Assembly (NCBI RefSeq): GCF_000321225.1 | Contig: NW_004451007.1 | Span: 469,160 to 533,159 of the forward strand | From: Odobenus rosmarus divergens | Taxonomy: Eukaryota; Chordata; Mammalia; Carnivora; Odobenidae | Direction of reading: 5' to 3' | Length of the DNA stretch: 64,000 nucleotides | In this document: in pieces, positions 46,505 to 57,947 of the stretch | How positions within the stretch are numbered: position 1 is the stretch's first letter | How the letters are laid out: each line of letters starts with the position of its first letter | Notes under the pieces: model-generated | The model's database searches: none | What the model was told of the DNA's origin: nothing | Seen by the model: only the letters and a program-made list of their open reading frames with translations | Position numbers and translations under genes: made by a program

Positions 46505-48390
46505 TACATAATTTTTACAAAAATTTTTATTGCAAAATAATTACAGATTAAAAAGAATTTGCAAGGATAGTACAGACGGGTACTCTGTGCCCTTTACTCC
46601 ATTTCCTCCAATGGCTACTTCTTACATAACTAGAGTACGATATCAAAACCAGGAAATTGACATTCGTAAATTGTGTGTTCATAATTCTATGTCATTTGAT
46701 CAGATGTGCAATTTGGTATAACTACCACTGCAATCAAGGCAGAGAACTATTCCTTCACCACAAAGGTCTTCTGTGTGTTACCCCTTTACACTCATCCCCC
46801 TTCCTCACCTCTCCATCTTCCTCTGATCATCCCTAACCCCTATGCCCACTAATCTGTACTCCATAGCCATAATTTTATCATTTTAAGAATGTTATTCAAA
46901 TGGAATCATACAAGACATGACCTTTTGAGATTGGCTTTTTAACTTCAGTGTGTACTTGAGAACCATCAAAGTTGTTGCATGTATCAATAGTTCTTTTTAT
47001 TTGTTTTGTATTGCTTTGTATGGTTCATCTTTCTATCCCATTGTATGGTTGTACCACTGTTCATTTAACCATTCATCCATTGAAAGACATTTTGGTTATT
47101 CCAGTTTTTGGCTATTGCAAATAAAGCTGGTATGAAAAATCATGGATGGGTTTTGTGTGGATATATGTTTTTATTGTCTGGGATAAATGTCAGGAGTAAG
47201 ATATGTATGTTATATGAATGTTTCATTTTTGTTTTTTAAAAAGAAACCTTCTGTTTCCATTTTACATCCCCACAAGCAATGTATGAGAAATTCAGTTTCT
47301 CAGAATCCTTGCCAATATTTGGTATTGTCACTATTTTTTATTTTACTTGTTTTGATAAGTGTGTATCTCATTGTAGTCATAACTCATATTGCATTTCCCT
47401 GATGGCTAGCAATGTAGAACATTTTTTTTTTGTGCTCATTTGCTATCCATAGATCCTCTCCTGGGAAATGTTTCTTTATATCTTTTGCCCATTTTGTAAT
47501 TGGATTGTTTATTTTTATTTACTGTTGAGTTTTGAGAGTCCTTTATGAATTCTAGATATGAATCCTTTGTCAGATGTAGTTTATCAATATTTTCTCCTAG
47601 TATGCGGTTTCTTACAAACTATATCTTTCACTCCTTTAACAAAGCAAAAGATTTTAATTTTGATACTGTCCAATTTACCAATGTTTCCTGTTATGGATCA
47701 TGATTTTTGTATAAAGTCTAAGAATTCCTCACTAAGGCCTAGGTCCTGAAGATTTTCTCTCATATCTTTTATTCTAAAAGTTTTAAAGTTTTATGTTTAA
47801 TATATAAATCTACGATCTATCCAGGTTAATCTTTGTGTAAGGTGTGAGTGTTAGATTGAGGGTTATATTTTTGGCTATCCCACACAGTCCTGATTAGTGT
47901 AGTTAAATAAGTCATGAGACTGGGTGAACCAACTGTTAGCATTTTATTTTTCTCTTTCAAAATTATTTTAGCTATTCTGTTTCTTCGTATTTTCATATGA
48001 ATTTTAGAATAATCTTGCATATATCTAGAAAACCTTGCTGATATTTTGATCAAAATTGAGGTAAACCTGTTTATCTAATTGGCGAGAATTGATATCTTTG
48101 CTATATTGAGTCTTTCAATCTATAAACATGTTCTGTCTTTCCATTTATTTAAATCTTTGATTTCATTCATTAAAATTTTGTTGTTTTCAGCATATAGTCC
48201 TGTTGATGTTCTGTTTGATATACACCTATTTGTTTCTCTCTCTCTTTTTTAAGCTGTTGTGTCATTTTTTTTTTTTTTTGGTTTCCATGTGTTCATTGTT
48301 AATAAATAGACACAATTGATATTTGTATGTTGATTTTATACATTAACATGTAATATTGTTAATTTCACTTATTAGTTCAGTTTTTTTAAG
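46505..48390 (-). mobile_element. L1 3' half, antisense
   Basis: Long, clear reverse L1: TTTTATTGCAAAATAATTAC, ATCAAAACCAGGAAATTGAC, AAATGGAATCATACAAGAC, GTTTTTGGCTATTGCAAATA, ATTTTACATCCCCACAAGC, TTGCCCATTTTGTAATTGG, AGTCCTTTATGAATTCTAG, ATTCTCCTAGTATGCGG, GAATTTTAGAATAATCTTGC, TTGAGTCTTTCAATCTATAA, ending GTATGTTGATTTTATAC. It covers the 3' UTR and the C-terminal part of ORF2. Old copy, broken frames. Confidence 0.9.
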
Positions 48391-49535
48391 CCTCATGATA
48401 ATCACCAAGGAAAAACCTATAGTAGATACACACACATGCACACACACACACAGAATCAAAGCATACCACGTGGACAATCATCAAATCACAGAGGAATACA
48501 GCAAGAGAGAGAGAATGAAAAAAGAAACTGAAAAATGGTCAGAAAACAATTAGTAAGGTGGCAATACTAAGTCCTTACCATTAAATGTAGGTAGATTAAA
48601 TTTTCCAATCAAAAGATACAGAGTGGATGAATGGATAAAAAATAAGAGCCAGCTATTTGCTGCTTCCAAGAGACTCACTTCAGCTTTAAAGACACAAAAT
48701 AGGTTGAAAGTGAAGGGATGGAAAAAGATACCCCATATTCAAAGTAGACTTTAAGTAAAAAACTGTAACAAGAGACAAAGAAGGTCTTATATAGTGATAA
48801 TAGGGTAAATTCATCAAGAGGATCTAACAATTACACATATATATGTACATAGCATTGGAACATGTAAATATCTTAAGCAAATATTAACAGATCAGAAGTA
48901 AGAAATAAATAGTAATACAGTAATAGAAGAGGACTTCAATACCCCACTTCAATAATGGACAGATCATCAAGACAGAAAATCAATAAGGAAACATTGGATT
49001 TCAACTGTAATTTACACCAAATGGACCTAACAGACATAAACAGAACATTCCATTAAACAGCAGCAGAATACACAGTCTTCTCAAGCCCATATGGAATGGT
49101 CTCCAGAGTGGATCATACCTTAGGTCTTAAAGCAAGTCTTAACAAATTTAAGAAGATTGGGATAGTATCAAGGTCTTTATTGACTATAATGGTATAAAAC
49201 CAGAAATCAATAGTAGGAGGAAAAATGGAAATTTCACAAATATATGGAAATTAAGCAATATGCTCCTGAGCAATCAATGAATCAAGAAAAAAAAATCAAA
49301 ATGGAAAAATAAAAAAAAATGAAAATGGAAACACAACCTATTAAAACCCATAGTATGTATCAAAAGCAGTTCCAAAAGAGTTTATAGAATAAACACCAAT
49401 ACTAAGAAAAAAGAAAAATCTCACATAAATGATCTAACTTTCTACCTCAAGGACTAAAAAAGGGAAAACAAACCAAGCCCAAAGTTAGCAGAAAGAAGGA
49501 AAAAACAAGTATCAAAGAGTACAAACTTTCATTTA
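48391..49535 (+). mobile_element. L1 ORF2 5' half, sense
   Basis: Forward L1 from just before ORF2: AAAAACCTATAGTAGATACAC, AATCAAAGCATACCACGTGG, CAATCAAAAGATACAGAGTGG, AAGAGACTCACTTCAGC, AGTGAAGGGATGGAAAAAG, GGACTTCAATACCCCACTTC, AATGGACCTAACAGACATAA, ATGGAAATTAAGCAATATGC. This is the AP-endonuclease half of ORF2, well recognisable but not open. A CA microsatellite (48425-48453) lies near its start. Confidence 0.9.
48425..48453 (+). repeat. CA microsatellite
   Basis: ACACACACATGCACACACAC-type tract inside the L1 inter-ORF or ORF2 start region. Confidence 0.85.
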
Positions 49536-49825
49536 TGAAATGAAATTCTGGAGATCTAAGGTACAGCATGGTGACTATAGTTAATAATAGTGTCTTGTAT
49601 ACTTGAAATTTGCCAGGAGAGTATATCTTAAGTTCTCACCACACACATACAGAACAGTAACTATGTGAGGTGATGCACATGTTAATGACCTTGATTGTGG
49701 TAATCATTTTACAGTGTGTACTTATCAAATCATCATGTTATACACTTTAAATATATATAATTTTATTTGCCAATTAAACCACAATGAATCTGGGGAAAAC
49801 ATTTTAAAAATTATAAAATAAATAA
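49536..49825 (+). mobile_element. L1 3' UTR end, sense
   Basis: Typical old L1 3' end: GAAATTCTGGAGATCTAAGG, TACAGCATGGTGACTATAG, TTGTATACTTGAAATTTGCC, GTAACTATGTGAGGTGATG, TTGATTGTGGTAATCATTTTA, CATCATGTTATACACTTTAA, ending GGGGAAAAC. It directly follows the ORF2 5' half, so the ORF2 middle and end were deleted or never copied. Confidence 0.88.
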
Positions 49826-49997
49826 AATTTATATTTGGTTCTTTTTGTCTTTTTGTTTCTTTGCCACAGCTTTCTTTTTTCCATATATATTAAACATATC
49901 TGTAATTGATTATTGATGCATTTATGATAGCAACTTTAAAATTCTTATTGCATAATTCATAATCTGCATCATCGTGGTTTTAGAGCTGTTGAATAGG
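49826..49997. other. T-rich sequence, probable antisense L1
   Basis: TTGTTTCTTTGCCACAGC and GATAGCAACTTTAAAATTC lead into the next block. Possibly the start of the antisense L1-like region. Not certain. Confidence 0.35.
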
Positions 49998-50089
49998 TTT
50001 TTTTTTTTTTTTTTTTTTCGTGTAGGAAAAGGAAGTAGAGAGATAAACCCTTTGGGTTTTTTGGTGGTTGTTTTTTTTTTTTTTTTTTT
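49998..50089 (-). repeat. two long T-tracts 52 bp apart
   Basis: 21 T at 49998-50018 and 19 T at 50071-50089, separated by a purine-rich stretch. Each looks like the reversed A tail of a minus-strand retroposon, but no SINE or LINE body is attached. Confidence 0.8.
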
Positions 50090-50144
50090 ATCCAGATGGA
50101 GATTTTCCTGGTTCTGGGTATGACAAGTAATTTTTGACTGAGTG

Positions 50145-50331
50145 GGGATGCGTGGGTGGCTCAGTCAGTTAAGCGTCTGCCTTTGGCTCAGGTCATGATC
50201 CCAGGATCCTGGGATCGAGTGCCGCATCGGGCTTTTCTGCTCTGCGGGGAGCCTGCTTCTCCCTCTGCCTGCCACTCCCTCTGCTTGTGTTCTCATTCTG
50301 TCAAATAAATAAAAAAATAAAAAATTAAAAA
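50145..50331 (+). mobile_element. CanSINE (SINEC), full length
   Basis: Head GGGATGCGTGGGTGGCTCAG, then TTAAGCGTCTGCCTTTGG, GGGATCGAGTGCCGCATCGG, TC body, tail AAATAAATAAAAAAATAAAA. Duplication TTTTGACTGAGTG on both sides, ending at 50144 and 50346. Confidence 0.95.
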
Positions 50332-50346
50332 AATTTTGACTGAGTG

Positions 50347-51110
50347 CTGGACATCTTGGGGGTTATGTTGTGTGACTGACTCTATTATAGCAGACTTTTT
50401 CTGGCACTGCTCAAGGGGGGAAGAAGGATGTTATCTCTTTCCTAACACGTGAAAGTGGAGGTCTAGGTTCCTTATTTAACTTTCATTTATAACCAGGGGA
50501 GGAGAAATCTCTTACATATTGCAGGGTGCTATGGTTGTTCAGAGCTTCCACTAGGTCTGTTGATATCATGCTGATTGAGAGGCACATGGGTGCCTTGTTT
50601 TTGTTCCCCATGTAGCCCCCCATGACACTGGTTGGGGGTGGCCTCTTTCCTGCTGGGTGGTAATAAAAGTCCAAACTCTCCATTACTTTTTCTCTGATGC
50701 CACCTTAGCATGCAAGGGATGGGACACCTCACTACCATCAGGTGGGGATAGAAGTCCAGACTCTCCATGTGGTTTCCAATGACACCATGGATTTGGCACG
50801 TCATTACTACTCAGTGGGAATGAAAGTCCCAATCTTTACTTGGCCTTTGCTGACACCACCACAGCAGGGGAATTATGATGCTTCATTATAACCTGGAGAA
50901 GGAGAGGTCTAGTCTAGTGTCAGGTGGGGTGGAAGCAGAGTATTTCTATGGTATTTGGCTGGAATAAGATAATTATTGTCTAAAAGTTTTCTGTTTTTCT
51001 AAGCTACCTGTTTACTGGTCCCTTGAATAGTGAGAGCAGGTTTTCCTGGGGCTCCTTTCTGTCTATGCTTATTGGAGTTTCCAGGTGCCCATTTCTCCAG
51101 CACCTAGTCT
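50347..51110 (-). mobile_element. probable antisense LINE 5' region with tandem units
   Basis: GTGCTGGACATCTTGGGGG and the following degenerate tandem units resemble the reverse of an old L1 5' segment. The SINE at 50145 is inserted in it (GACTGAGTG continues on its right side). Identification by recall only. Confidence 0.4.
50625..50935 (+). repeat. degenerate tandem repeat, period about 80 bp
   Basis: Four related units, each with a GTGGG/GGGTGG core, then AAAGTCC or GAAGTCC, then CTCTCCAT or a similar phrase, then (T)GA(C/T)(A/G)CCA: TGGTAATAAAAGTCCAAAC, TGGGGATAGAAGTCCAGAC, TGGGAATGAAAGTCCCAATC, and a weaker fourth with GGAGAGGTCTAGTC. Two overlapping minus-strand frames (50483-50804) are by-products of the repeat. 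Confidence 0.65.
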
Positions 51111-51876
51111 TAGATATATGAGGCAAAAAGAAAATGAAAATGTACTGCTATGTTGTTCTTTGAGTACCCAGGTTCTTAGCTGGTCTACCTTTTTCTCTTC
51201 ATTTTTCAGAATCTTCATATGTCTGTTTTATATATAACGTCCGGGGCTTTTAAAAGGAAGCAGAAGTCTTACATGATTTATTTGAAGTAACAATTCAGAA
51301 AATAATAGGAACACAGTACTGATCATTTCTGTCACTTAAAATGTTTTAGCTCTTTTTCTTTGCTAATACTGTTGCCCAAGTAATTACAAAGAGAAGGAAA
51401 AAAAAAAGACAAAAAAAAAAAAACCCGAAAACAAAAAAACCAAAAAAACGAGCAGAAGCCAAACTGAAATTTCCAACAACTTTTTTGTTTAAATGTATTA
51501 ATAGCCTCTGATAAGCATTGTTTATGGACTGAGCCGACAGGAATTCCCACCCTTTTCTTATTGGTTAGAAATATAGAAACTCACTTTTACATCCTTTTCT
51601 ATGGCTCAGTTCTGGCTAATGTGACATAAATCTTGATGGGACCTTCTGGGAAAGCTTGTTTTCTTGCTAATAGAGGCCAGATATAGCTACTTCTACCTAT
51701 TTTTCCCTCCCCTCCTCCTTTCTTCCCTCCCTCCCTCACTCCCTTCTTAGTTCCTTCCTTCTTTTATTCCTTCATTCCTTCCCTCCTTCTTCTTTCTCTG
51801 ATAGGGAGGGATCAGCCGTAGCTACCATCTTGCAACCTCAGGGAAAGGTTGAAAAATTACAGAAATTCCATACCTT
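51111..51876. other. unassigned sequence with A-rich and pyrimidine tracts
   Basis: A-rich tract at 51398-51450, and a C/T-only region broken by a few bases at 51694-51798 made of CCTTCCTT and CCCTCC words. No gene. Confidence 0.6.
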
Positions 51877-52104
51877 ATGTCAGTAATTTATAAGCTTTTT
51901 CTGTAAAATCCAAGATAATAAATATTTTAGGTTTTGTGGGCTATGCCACCTCTGTCACACATATCAATTCTCCGGTTCTATCATGAAAGCATCCATACAC
52001 AATATTTGAATGAATGGATATGGCTGTGTTCCAATAAAACTTTATTTACTAAAATATATGGTGAACCAAATTTGGCCAATGGGATGTAGTTTTCCAATCC
52101 TTGC
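51877..52104. mobile_element. hAT-type MITE (TTTTTCTGTAAA family)
   Basis: Contains AGCTTTTTCTGTAAAATCC, ATAATAAATATTTTAGG, TTTTGTGGGCTATGCC, TGGCTGTGTTCCAATAAAAC, TTTATTTACT, AATTTGGCCAATGGG. This is the order of a common old mammalian non-autonomous DNA transposon (GGCAAACTTTTTCTGTAAAGGGCC at one end). Inverted ends are decayed here. The poly(A)-like AATAAA inside is not a gene signal. Confidence 0.78.
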
Positions 52105-52779
52105 TTTATATCATTCAGCAGTTGAACAACTGTCAGTAACTACGTAAGTCTAGATTTCTTGTTATGGGAGAAAAATTAAGCTGTATTTGTTTAAGTAATT
52201 GTAGTTGGGCTTTTTATTTTTTTACTTTAGATGAACATATTGCTGATCCAAAGCCTATATGCAATATCTTCAAATTTCCCACTAGAGTTCTTGTGAAGAT
52301 AAGAAAATATTGAAATTCACAGCACAGAAAATTAAAAGCAACATTTCCAAAGCATTGCATTAAACAAATGATGGCCCACTTAGGCATTTTTCACTTCAAG
52401 AAAATAGCAGCATGTCTCAGCAATAAGATAGAAGGATATTTTGTCCTCATCTGTCCCTCTTTCCCTGTCCCAAGTAATCTAAGTAATTCATAAAACCAGA
52501 CCACTATAATTTTGTAACATGGATACACTAACCATGATAGTTTGAGTTCTCTTTCTGTCTCTGCTTTCTCCCACCCAGAAACACACAGACAGGAAATTTT
52601 CCAGTGGAAAATTATAACTTTCAGAAAGTAATGGGACAACAAATGAAGTGATGTTGAAGGTTTCTGGAAGAAGGCTTAGTGTTTGCTTCTTCCATTCTGG
52701 GGATGGAGTGCAGTTTCTAAATGTATTGAGCTCTAATCAAAGACAATAGCATTACCCAAACTGTGAGATGGAGCTTTAC
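52105..52779. other. unassigned sequence
   Basis: No gene. A minus-strand frame at 52391-52642 has no motif. Confidence 0.45.
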
Positions 52780-53245
52780 AATAATCAAGTGAGCAAACAC
52801 ATTTTTAAGGATCTAATAATAGTTAATGTTGGTAAGGTTATAGTAAGATTGCCACATTGCTTCTAGAAGTGTAAATTGGCATCATTTAAAAAAACTTGGT
52901 GATAAGTATCAAAATTTTGAAAGAGTCCACAGGCTTCAATCCATTTATTCTGCTTGTAGGAAACTTACTTATGGAAATTATCACTGTGCAAACAAAGCTT
53001 TAAGTATAAAGAGTCTGTAACAGGAGTTTCAACATTAAAAACTTGGAAATTATATATTCAACAATAAACAAATGGCTAAATTAAGTACTATATATACATG
53101 AAAAGGAATTTCTTGAGACCACTCAAAAAGTTTCAGCAACGAAGGGAATGCTTAAAGTATGATGTTAAATTGAAAAAGCAAAACATAGGTCTGTGGTAGG
53201 AAGATGTTCTGCTTTTGCATTAACATTTTTGTGTGTTCTTGCCCT
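52780..53245 (+). mobile_element. L1 3' UTR fragment
   Basis: Old L1 3' end: AATGTTGGTAAGGTTATAG, AAGTGTAAATTGGCATCA, ATTATCACTGTGCAAAC, AACATTAAAAACTTGGAAA, CAACAATAAACAAATGGC, TTAAATTGAAAAAGCAAAAC. Different and more diverged than the copy at 54-55 kb. Confidence 0.78.
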
Positions 53246-53959
53246 AACTTTTGTGTTTGTTCTACTGTGATCACACTGTCAGACTCATTCTGTCTCTATT
53301 TTTCTACGTATTTTTTTAATAGACACCCATGTACCTATCTACACAAAAGAAGGATGAGAAGGAATTGCAACCATGTGTTAGCAGAGTCCGCTGTTGGGAT
53401 TTCACATGGTCTTCATTTCTTTCCTTAGGATTTTTGTTTTCTTAATTTCAGGTAATGAGCAGACATCAGGAAAATAATTTTAAATTAAATGAGAGGCACA
53501 ACTTAAAAGAGATTCTGCACATATGACAAAATACAGCTTGTTAGCCATTAATAAGTTTCCAGTCTATTTATATGTCTCATAGAGAGCTAAGCATTTTTAT
53601 TCACAGAGAACAAGTTCTTGGTTTGTATTCTGCTACCTTAGAACTTTTCTTTTAATTCAACATCTCCTCTCTGATTTTAAGGTCAGAGGAGGGGGAAGTG
53701 AGAAAAGCTTCCCCTTGATATAACTTTCTCTCCGTCAAGTTTTAAAAATATCCCAATATCATCCATAATAGATGAGTTCTTTAGAATCACACATACTGAA
53801 GTGTTGCTTCACACTCTAGCCCATTACTTCCCCCAAATAAGTTCATGAATAGATCCATAGAATAGGAGTTAAAACCTAAATAGATTTCAAAGAATAGGAT
53901 TTAAAAACCTTAGGTCTGCCATCTTTGGAAGTAATACATTCATGTATTCATGCATTCCT
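53246..53959. other. unassigned sequence
   Basis: No gene or named repeat. A 74-codon frame at 53204-53428 is Cys/Phe-rich from T-rich DNA. Confidence 0.45.
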
Positions 53960-55022
53960 TCATTAATTAAAAAATATTATTTAACAATAATGTCTTAGAT
54001 ATGACACCAAAGGCACAGGCAACAAATAAAAATAGACAAATTTGACTTCGAGAAAATTTTAAAAATTATGCATCAAAAGAGTAAAAAGGCAGCCCACAGA
54101 ATCAGAAAATATCCTTGCAAATCATATACCTGATAGGGACTAATATCCAGAATATATAAAGAACTTCTAAATTGTTTTAACAACAAAATCCCAAACAACC
54201 AATTTAAAAATGGGGAAAAGACTTGAATAGACATTTCTCCAAAGATATACATATGCCCAATAACCACATGGACAAATGCTTGGGATCAATATATTAGGGA
54301 AATGTAAACCAAAACTGCAATGAGACATTACCCATTAGGAAGCCTACTCTCAAAAATCCCCAGAAAATAATGTGTTGGTGAGGATGTAGAGAAATTGGAA
54401 GCCTTGTGAATTAGTGGTGAGAATGTAAATTGGTGCAACTACTACAGAAAACAGTATTGTGATTCCTCAAAAAATTAGAAATAGAATTACTATGTGATCC
54501 AGCATTTCCACTTCTGGGTATATATCCCCCAAAATTGAAAGCAGCATCTCAAAAAGATATCTGTATATCCATGTACATAGCAGCATTATTCATAATAGCT
54601 AAAATGTAGAAGCAACCCAGAGTGTTCATTGGTGGGTAAATGGGTAAACAAAATGTGGTGTATATGTGCAGTGGAATATTATTCAGTCTTGAAAAGGAAG
54701 GGAATTCTGACACATGCTACAGCATGGAAGAACCTTGAGGACATGGTTAAGAGAAATGTGCTAGTCACAAAAAGACAAATAGTATGTGATTCCACTTATA
54801 CAAGGTACTTAAGAGTAGTCAAAATCAAAATCATAGAGACAGAAAGTAGAATGGTTGTTGCCCGAGGCAGGCTGGAGGCAGGAATGGGCACCTTTGTTGA
54901 ATGGGTGTATAGTTTTAGTTTTACAAGATGAGAAAATGACATGGAAGGTGGTGATAGTTGTACAATACTGTGAATGAATTTAATAACATTGAACTGTACA
55001 CTTAAAAATGGTTACGATGGTT
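53960..55022 (+). mobile_element. L1 ORF2 end and 3' UTR, left part
   Basis: Clear L1: TGACACCAAAGGCACAGGC, TTGCAAATCATATACCTGAT, GACTAATATCCAGAATATAT, AGACATTTCTCCAAAGATAT, AACTGCAATGAGACATTAC, TGAGAATGTAAATTGGTGC, CATAGCAGCATTATTCATAA, GGAATATTATTCAGTCTTG, ending AACTGTACACTTAAAAATGG. The 100-codon frame at 54629-54931 is only L1 3' sequence. It continues after the SINE at 55217. Confidence 0.92.
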
Positions 55023-55198
55023 GGGGCGTCTGGGTGGCTCAGTCAGAGTAAAAGACTCTCGGTCAGATTGTGAGATCGAGTCCTGTGGTAGGCTGCACAC
55101 TGAACACAGAGTCGGCTTGAGAGATTCTCTCCCTTCCCCCCTGTTAGTTTCCCCACTCATGCTCTCTCTCTCTCAAATAAATAAATAAAAATATTTTA
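55023..55198 (+). mobile_element. CanSINE, old subfamily, inside L1 3' end
   Basis: Head GGGGCGTCTGGGTGGCTCAG, but the middle (AGACTCTCGGTCAGATTGTG) differs from the main group. Tail AAATAAATAAATAAAAATA. The duplication has two mismatches: AAAATGGTTACGATGGTT (left, ending 55022) and AAAATTGTTAAGATGGTT (right, ending 55216). The insertion split the L1 tail. Confidence 0.93.
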
Positions 55199-55216
55199 AA
55201 AATTGTTAAGATGGTT

Positions 55217-55265
55217 GAATTTTATGCTTTGTATGTTTTTATCACAATAAAAAATAACAGGGAAA
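55217..55265 (+). mobile_element. L1 3' end, right part
   Basis: GAATTTTATGCTTTGTATG, then TTTTTATCACAATAAAAAAT: the last bases of the L1 3' UTR displaced by the SINE. Confidence 0.8.
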
Positions 55266-55440
55266 AAATGCTAACACCTTCAGAGAAAGATCCAAATGAA
55301 TATATGTTCAAACCTCTATAATACAAAATCTCAATAATACAAAACTAGGAAAAATGAACAATTTTGATTAAGCCAATCTTTAATAAAAAATAAAACATTT
55401 CAGTAACTTATTATAAGATCATCTAAAAAAAGTAGATTGT

Positions 55441-55654
55441 AGGGCTGCCTGGGTGGCTCAGTTGGTTAAGCATCTGCCTTCGGCTCAGGTCATGATCCCA
55501 GGGTCCTGGGATTGAGTCCTCCATAGGGTTCCTTGCTCAGTGGGGAGCCTGCTTCTCCCTATGGCCTGCCACTCCCCCTGCTCGTGCTCTCTCTCTCTCT
55601 CTCTGTCTCTCTCTCCCTGACAAGTAAAATTAAATAAAATCTTAAAAAAAATTT
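55441..55654 (+). mobile_element. CanSINE (SINEC), full length
   Basis: Head AGGGCTGCCTGGGTGGCTCAG, then TTAAGCATCTGCCTTCGGC, long TC run, tail AAATTAAATAAAATC. Perfect 14-bp duplication AAAAAGTAGATTGT at 55427-55440 and 55655-55668. Confidence 0.96.
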
Positions 55655-55668
55655 AAAAAGTAGATTGT

Positions 55669-57080
55669 GGTAGCTTGGAGAGGTACATTATTCGTTATGC
55701 AAATATCAAAACAGATCACAGGGCTCACTCTTTCTTGTGCATCAAAATCTTCAACACCATTTATCTTCTTCTTCCTTAAAATGGCAAAATAAAATGTCTG
55801 GTCAAAGTGTGAGATTATACGATAGTCTTATTTTTAATCATCACCCTATTCGTTAGCATCAAATGTGTACAAATATAAAAGGAGAAATAGAACAGGATTA
55901 CTAGTAATATGGAAATGTAGATGAGACCAATGGAAATTGCTGATTTTGGATGTTTTTGACTTATAAACATGGCAGTTTCAAATGATTTATTCTGATAGGC
56001 GTATGAAAACTTAAAGAAAAAATAGAAAAACAAGACATCTCTAAAACAGATGCTTGACTGTAAAGTGTATTGAATTAATGGAATTTATTTTTTAAAATCT
56101 GTTGATGTGTAACTGGGGCTCCACAATCATAATATTTGTTTCCAAACAACTTTTGTATTTTTCTTGAATTAGAGAGGGCACTGTCTACTGTACAACCTAA
56201 CATGTATAATATTTTTCATACTCTTCACATCACTTAAAATTATTCAAACATTTTTAGGCATAGAATCAATGACTACTAAAACCGATGGGACTTTTCTTTG
56301 ATGAATATGGATATTTTGACTCCTATTATGGCTCACTATATTTATCTGATAGGCTTGTAATTTTGCTGGTAATATTATAATAAAATGCTTATTTCTGTAT
56401 TATATCCTTATTCAGCCTATCCTAGCTCTTGGAAAACAAGACTGTAAACTAGAAATGGTTTAAATTCTTATCCATTTTCATGTTAACATAGCAGACTTTT
56501 TTTATGCTGGCCATCTGCAGTGGAATACAGGGACACATTTGGGAAATATCAGTGGTTTACTGTTCTTGGTATAACAAAACTGCTTAATATAAACATTCAA
56601 TGTTTCTAACTGGTTTTGGTGATGGATTGAGTTGTACTGTGTTGTCACAATTCTTGATCTTTGCAATGTGTTTTATTCTTTGGATCATTTAATTTTGTTA
56701 GGCAGACATGTTTTATTTCCTACTGACAAAAGGAAAACATGCTCTTCTTAAACACCTGTTTCTTCTAGGTACCTTCTCTCCACCTACCCTTCTGTAACAG
56801 TTGAAGCATTAAATCTCATCTTTCGTATTTGAAGGAAGATTTTCTTTATTTTCGTTTAGGGGCTGCTTTTGTCTTCCTAATTTTTAAATGACATGTAATC
56901 AGACCAGTTCATCTGAATTAATGTGCAAAATCCATTAAGAATTAAATAGAAATCAGTGTAACAAGTCAAGGGAATGCATACAGAAACAGGTTGAATAGCC
57001 GAATCACTTTTATAACTAGACTGAGAAAGGTTTTTCATCACAACAGCATATTTATTGTATATCTCTTCTTATTTAAACCT
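55669..57080. other. unassigned AT-rich sequence
   Basis: No gene or named repeat. A 72-codon minus-strand frame (55815-56033) is hydrophobic from T-rich DNA. Confidence 0.45.
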
Positions 57081-57294
57081 AAGATTTCTGAACCTCAGCA
57101 CTGTTGACACTTCGGACCAGGTAATTCCTGTCTGTGGCAGCCATCCTGTGCACTGAGGGATTAGTATGTTTATATTGTCTTTGACTTCAGATGCCAGTAA
57201 TACCCTGCACCCCAGTCATGACCATTAAAAATGTCCCCAGGCATTGCCAAATATCTCTTGGGGGGGCAGAATTGCTCCAAGTTGAGAACCACTT
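57081..57294 (-). mobile_element. MER20-like hAT element
   Basis: Start AAGATTTCTGAACCTCAGC, then ACTGTTGACACTTCGGACC, CCATCCTGTGCACTGAGGG, AGATGCCAGTAATACCC, AAAAATGTCCCCAGGC, ATTGCCAAATATCTCTTGG, end CAAGTTGAGAACCACTT. Matches MER20 (non-autonomous hAT-Charlie) in reverse, nearly full length with inverted ends still visible. Confidence 0.9.
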
Positions 57295-57947
57295 CTATAA
57301 CTCCTCTAAAACCTTCATTTACCTATAGGCAGCCAGGAAAAAAAAGCACACAAATTTACATTTATTGTATTCAAAAGTCAATTAAAGTTAACCGTGACAG
57401 CTGGTAAAAGGACTCAAATGTTACACAGAACAGTGCTTAGCAACTGGGTAAGAGGCTCAAAGGGATCTCAGTATGGTATAATGAGGATTAGAAGGCACGT
57501 TTTCTACATGTTAGCACCTAATAAATGCCATACACTCAAAAGATGGCCAGTAAAAGGGGCTTATTATTAGATGCTCATGAAGTACAAATATAACTATGAT
57601 TTTAACATATAGAAACACTATTTATGAAAAATCTATATCTGAACATTTAAAATAGTTGCCAATTGATAGGTACTGTGATCCTGATATTTCAGTCATTGAA
57701 ACTATTATTTTTCATACCCACAAAGTGCTGTGATAGATGAGGAGAGAAATACAAGAATGAGCACATCACCTATCCTGGTAGATATTCACAGCTGAGGCCC
57801 CTGCAGCCCCACACTCAGACCACGCTCTTTACCCTGGGGCTTGTGTATCAGCCTACTGCACAGGGATGACCTTATCAAAACTGAGAAGCAACGCATTGCC
57901 CATTCCTTGTAGATATTTACATCCTGGCCTTAGAGTAAAGAAAAGAT
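57295..57947. other. unassigned sequence
   Basis: No gene or named repeat recognised. Confidence 0.4.

Noticed and set aside
51877..52104. AATAAAACTTTATTT as a gene 3' end
   Set aside because: This phrase is a fixed part of an old DNA-transposon family, so it is not evidence for a transcript end.
54629..54931. 100-codon plus-strand frame
   Set aside because: Entirely within recognisable L1 3' sequence. The frame is a by-product.
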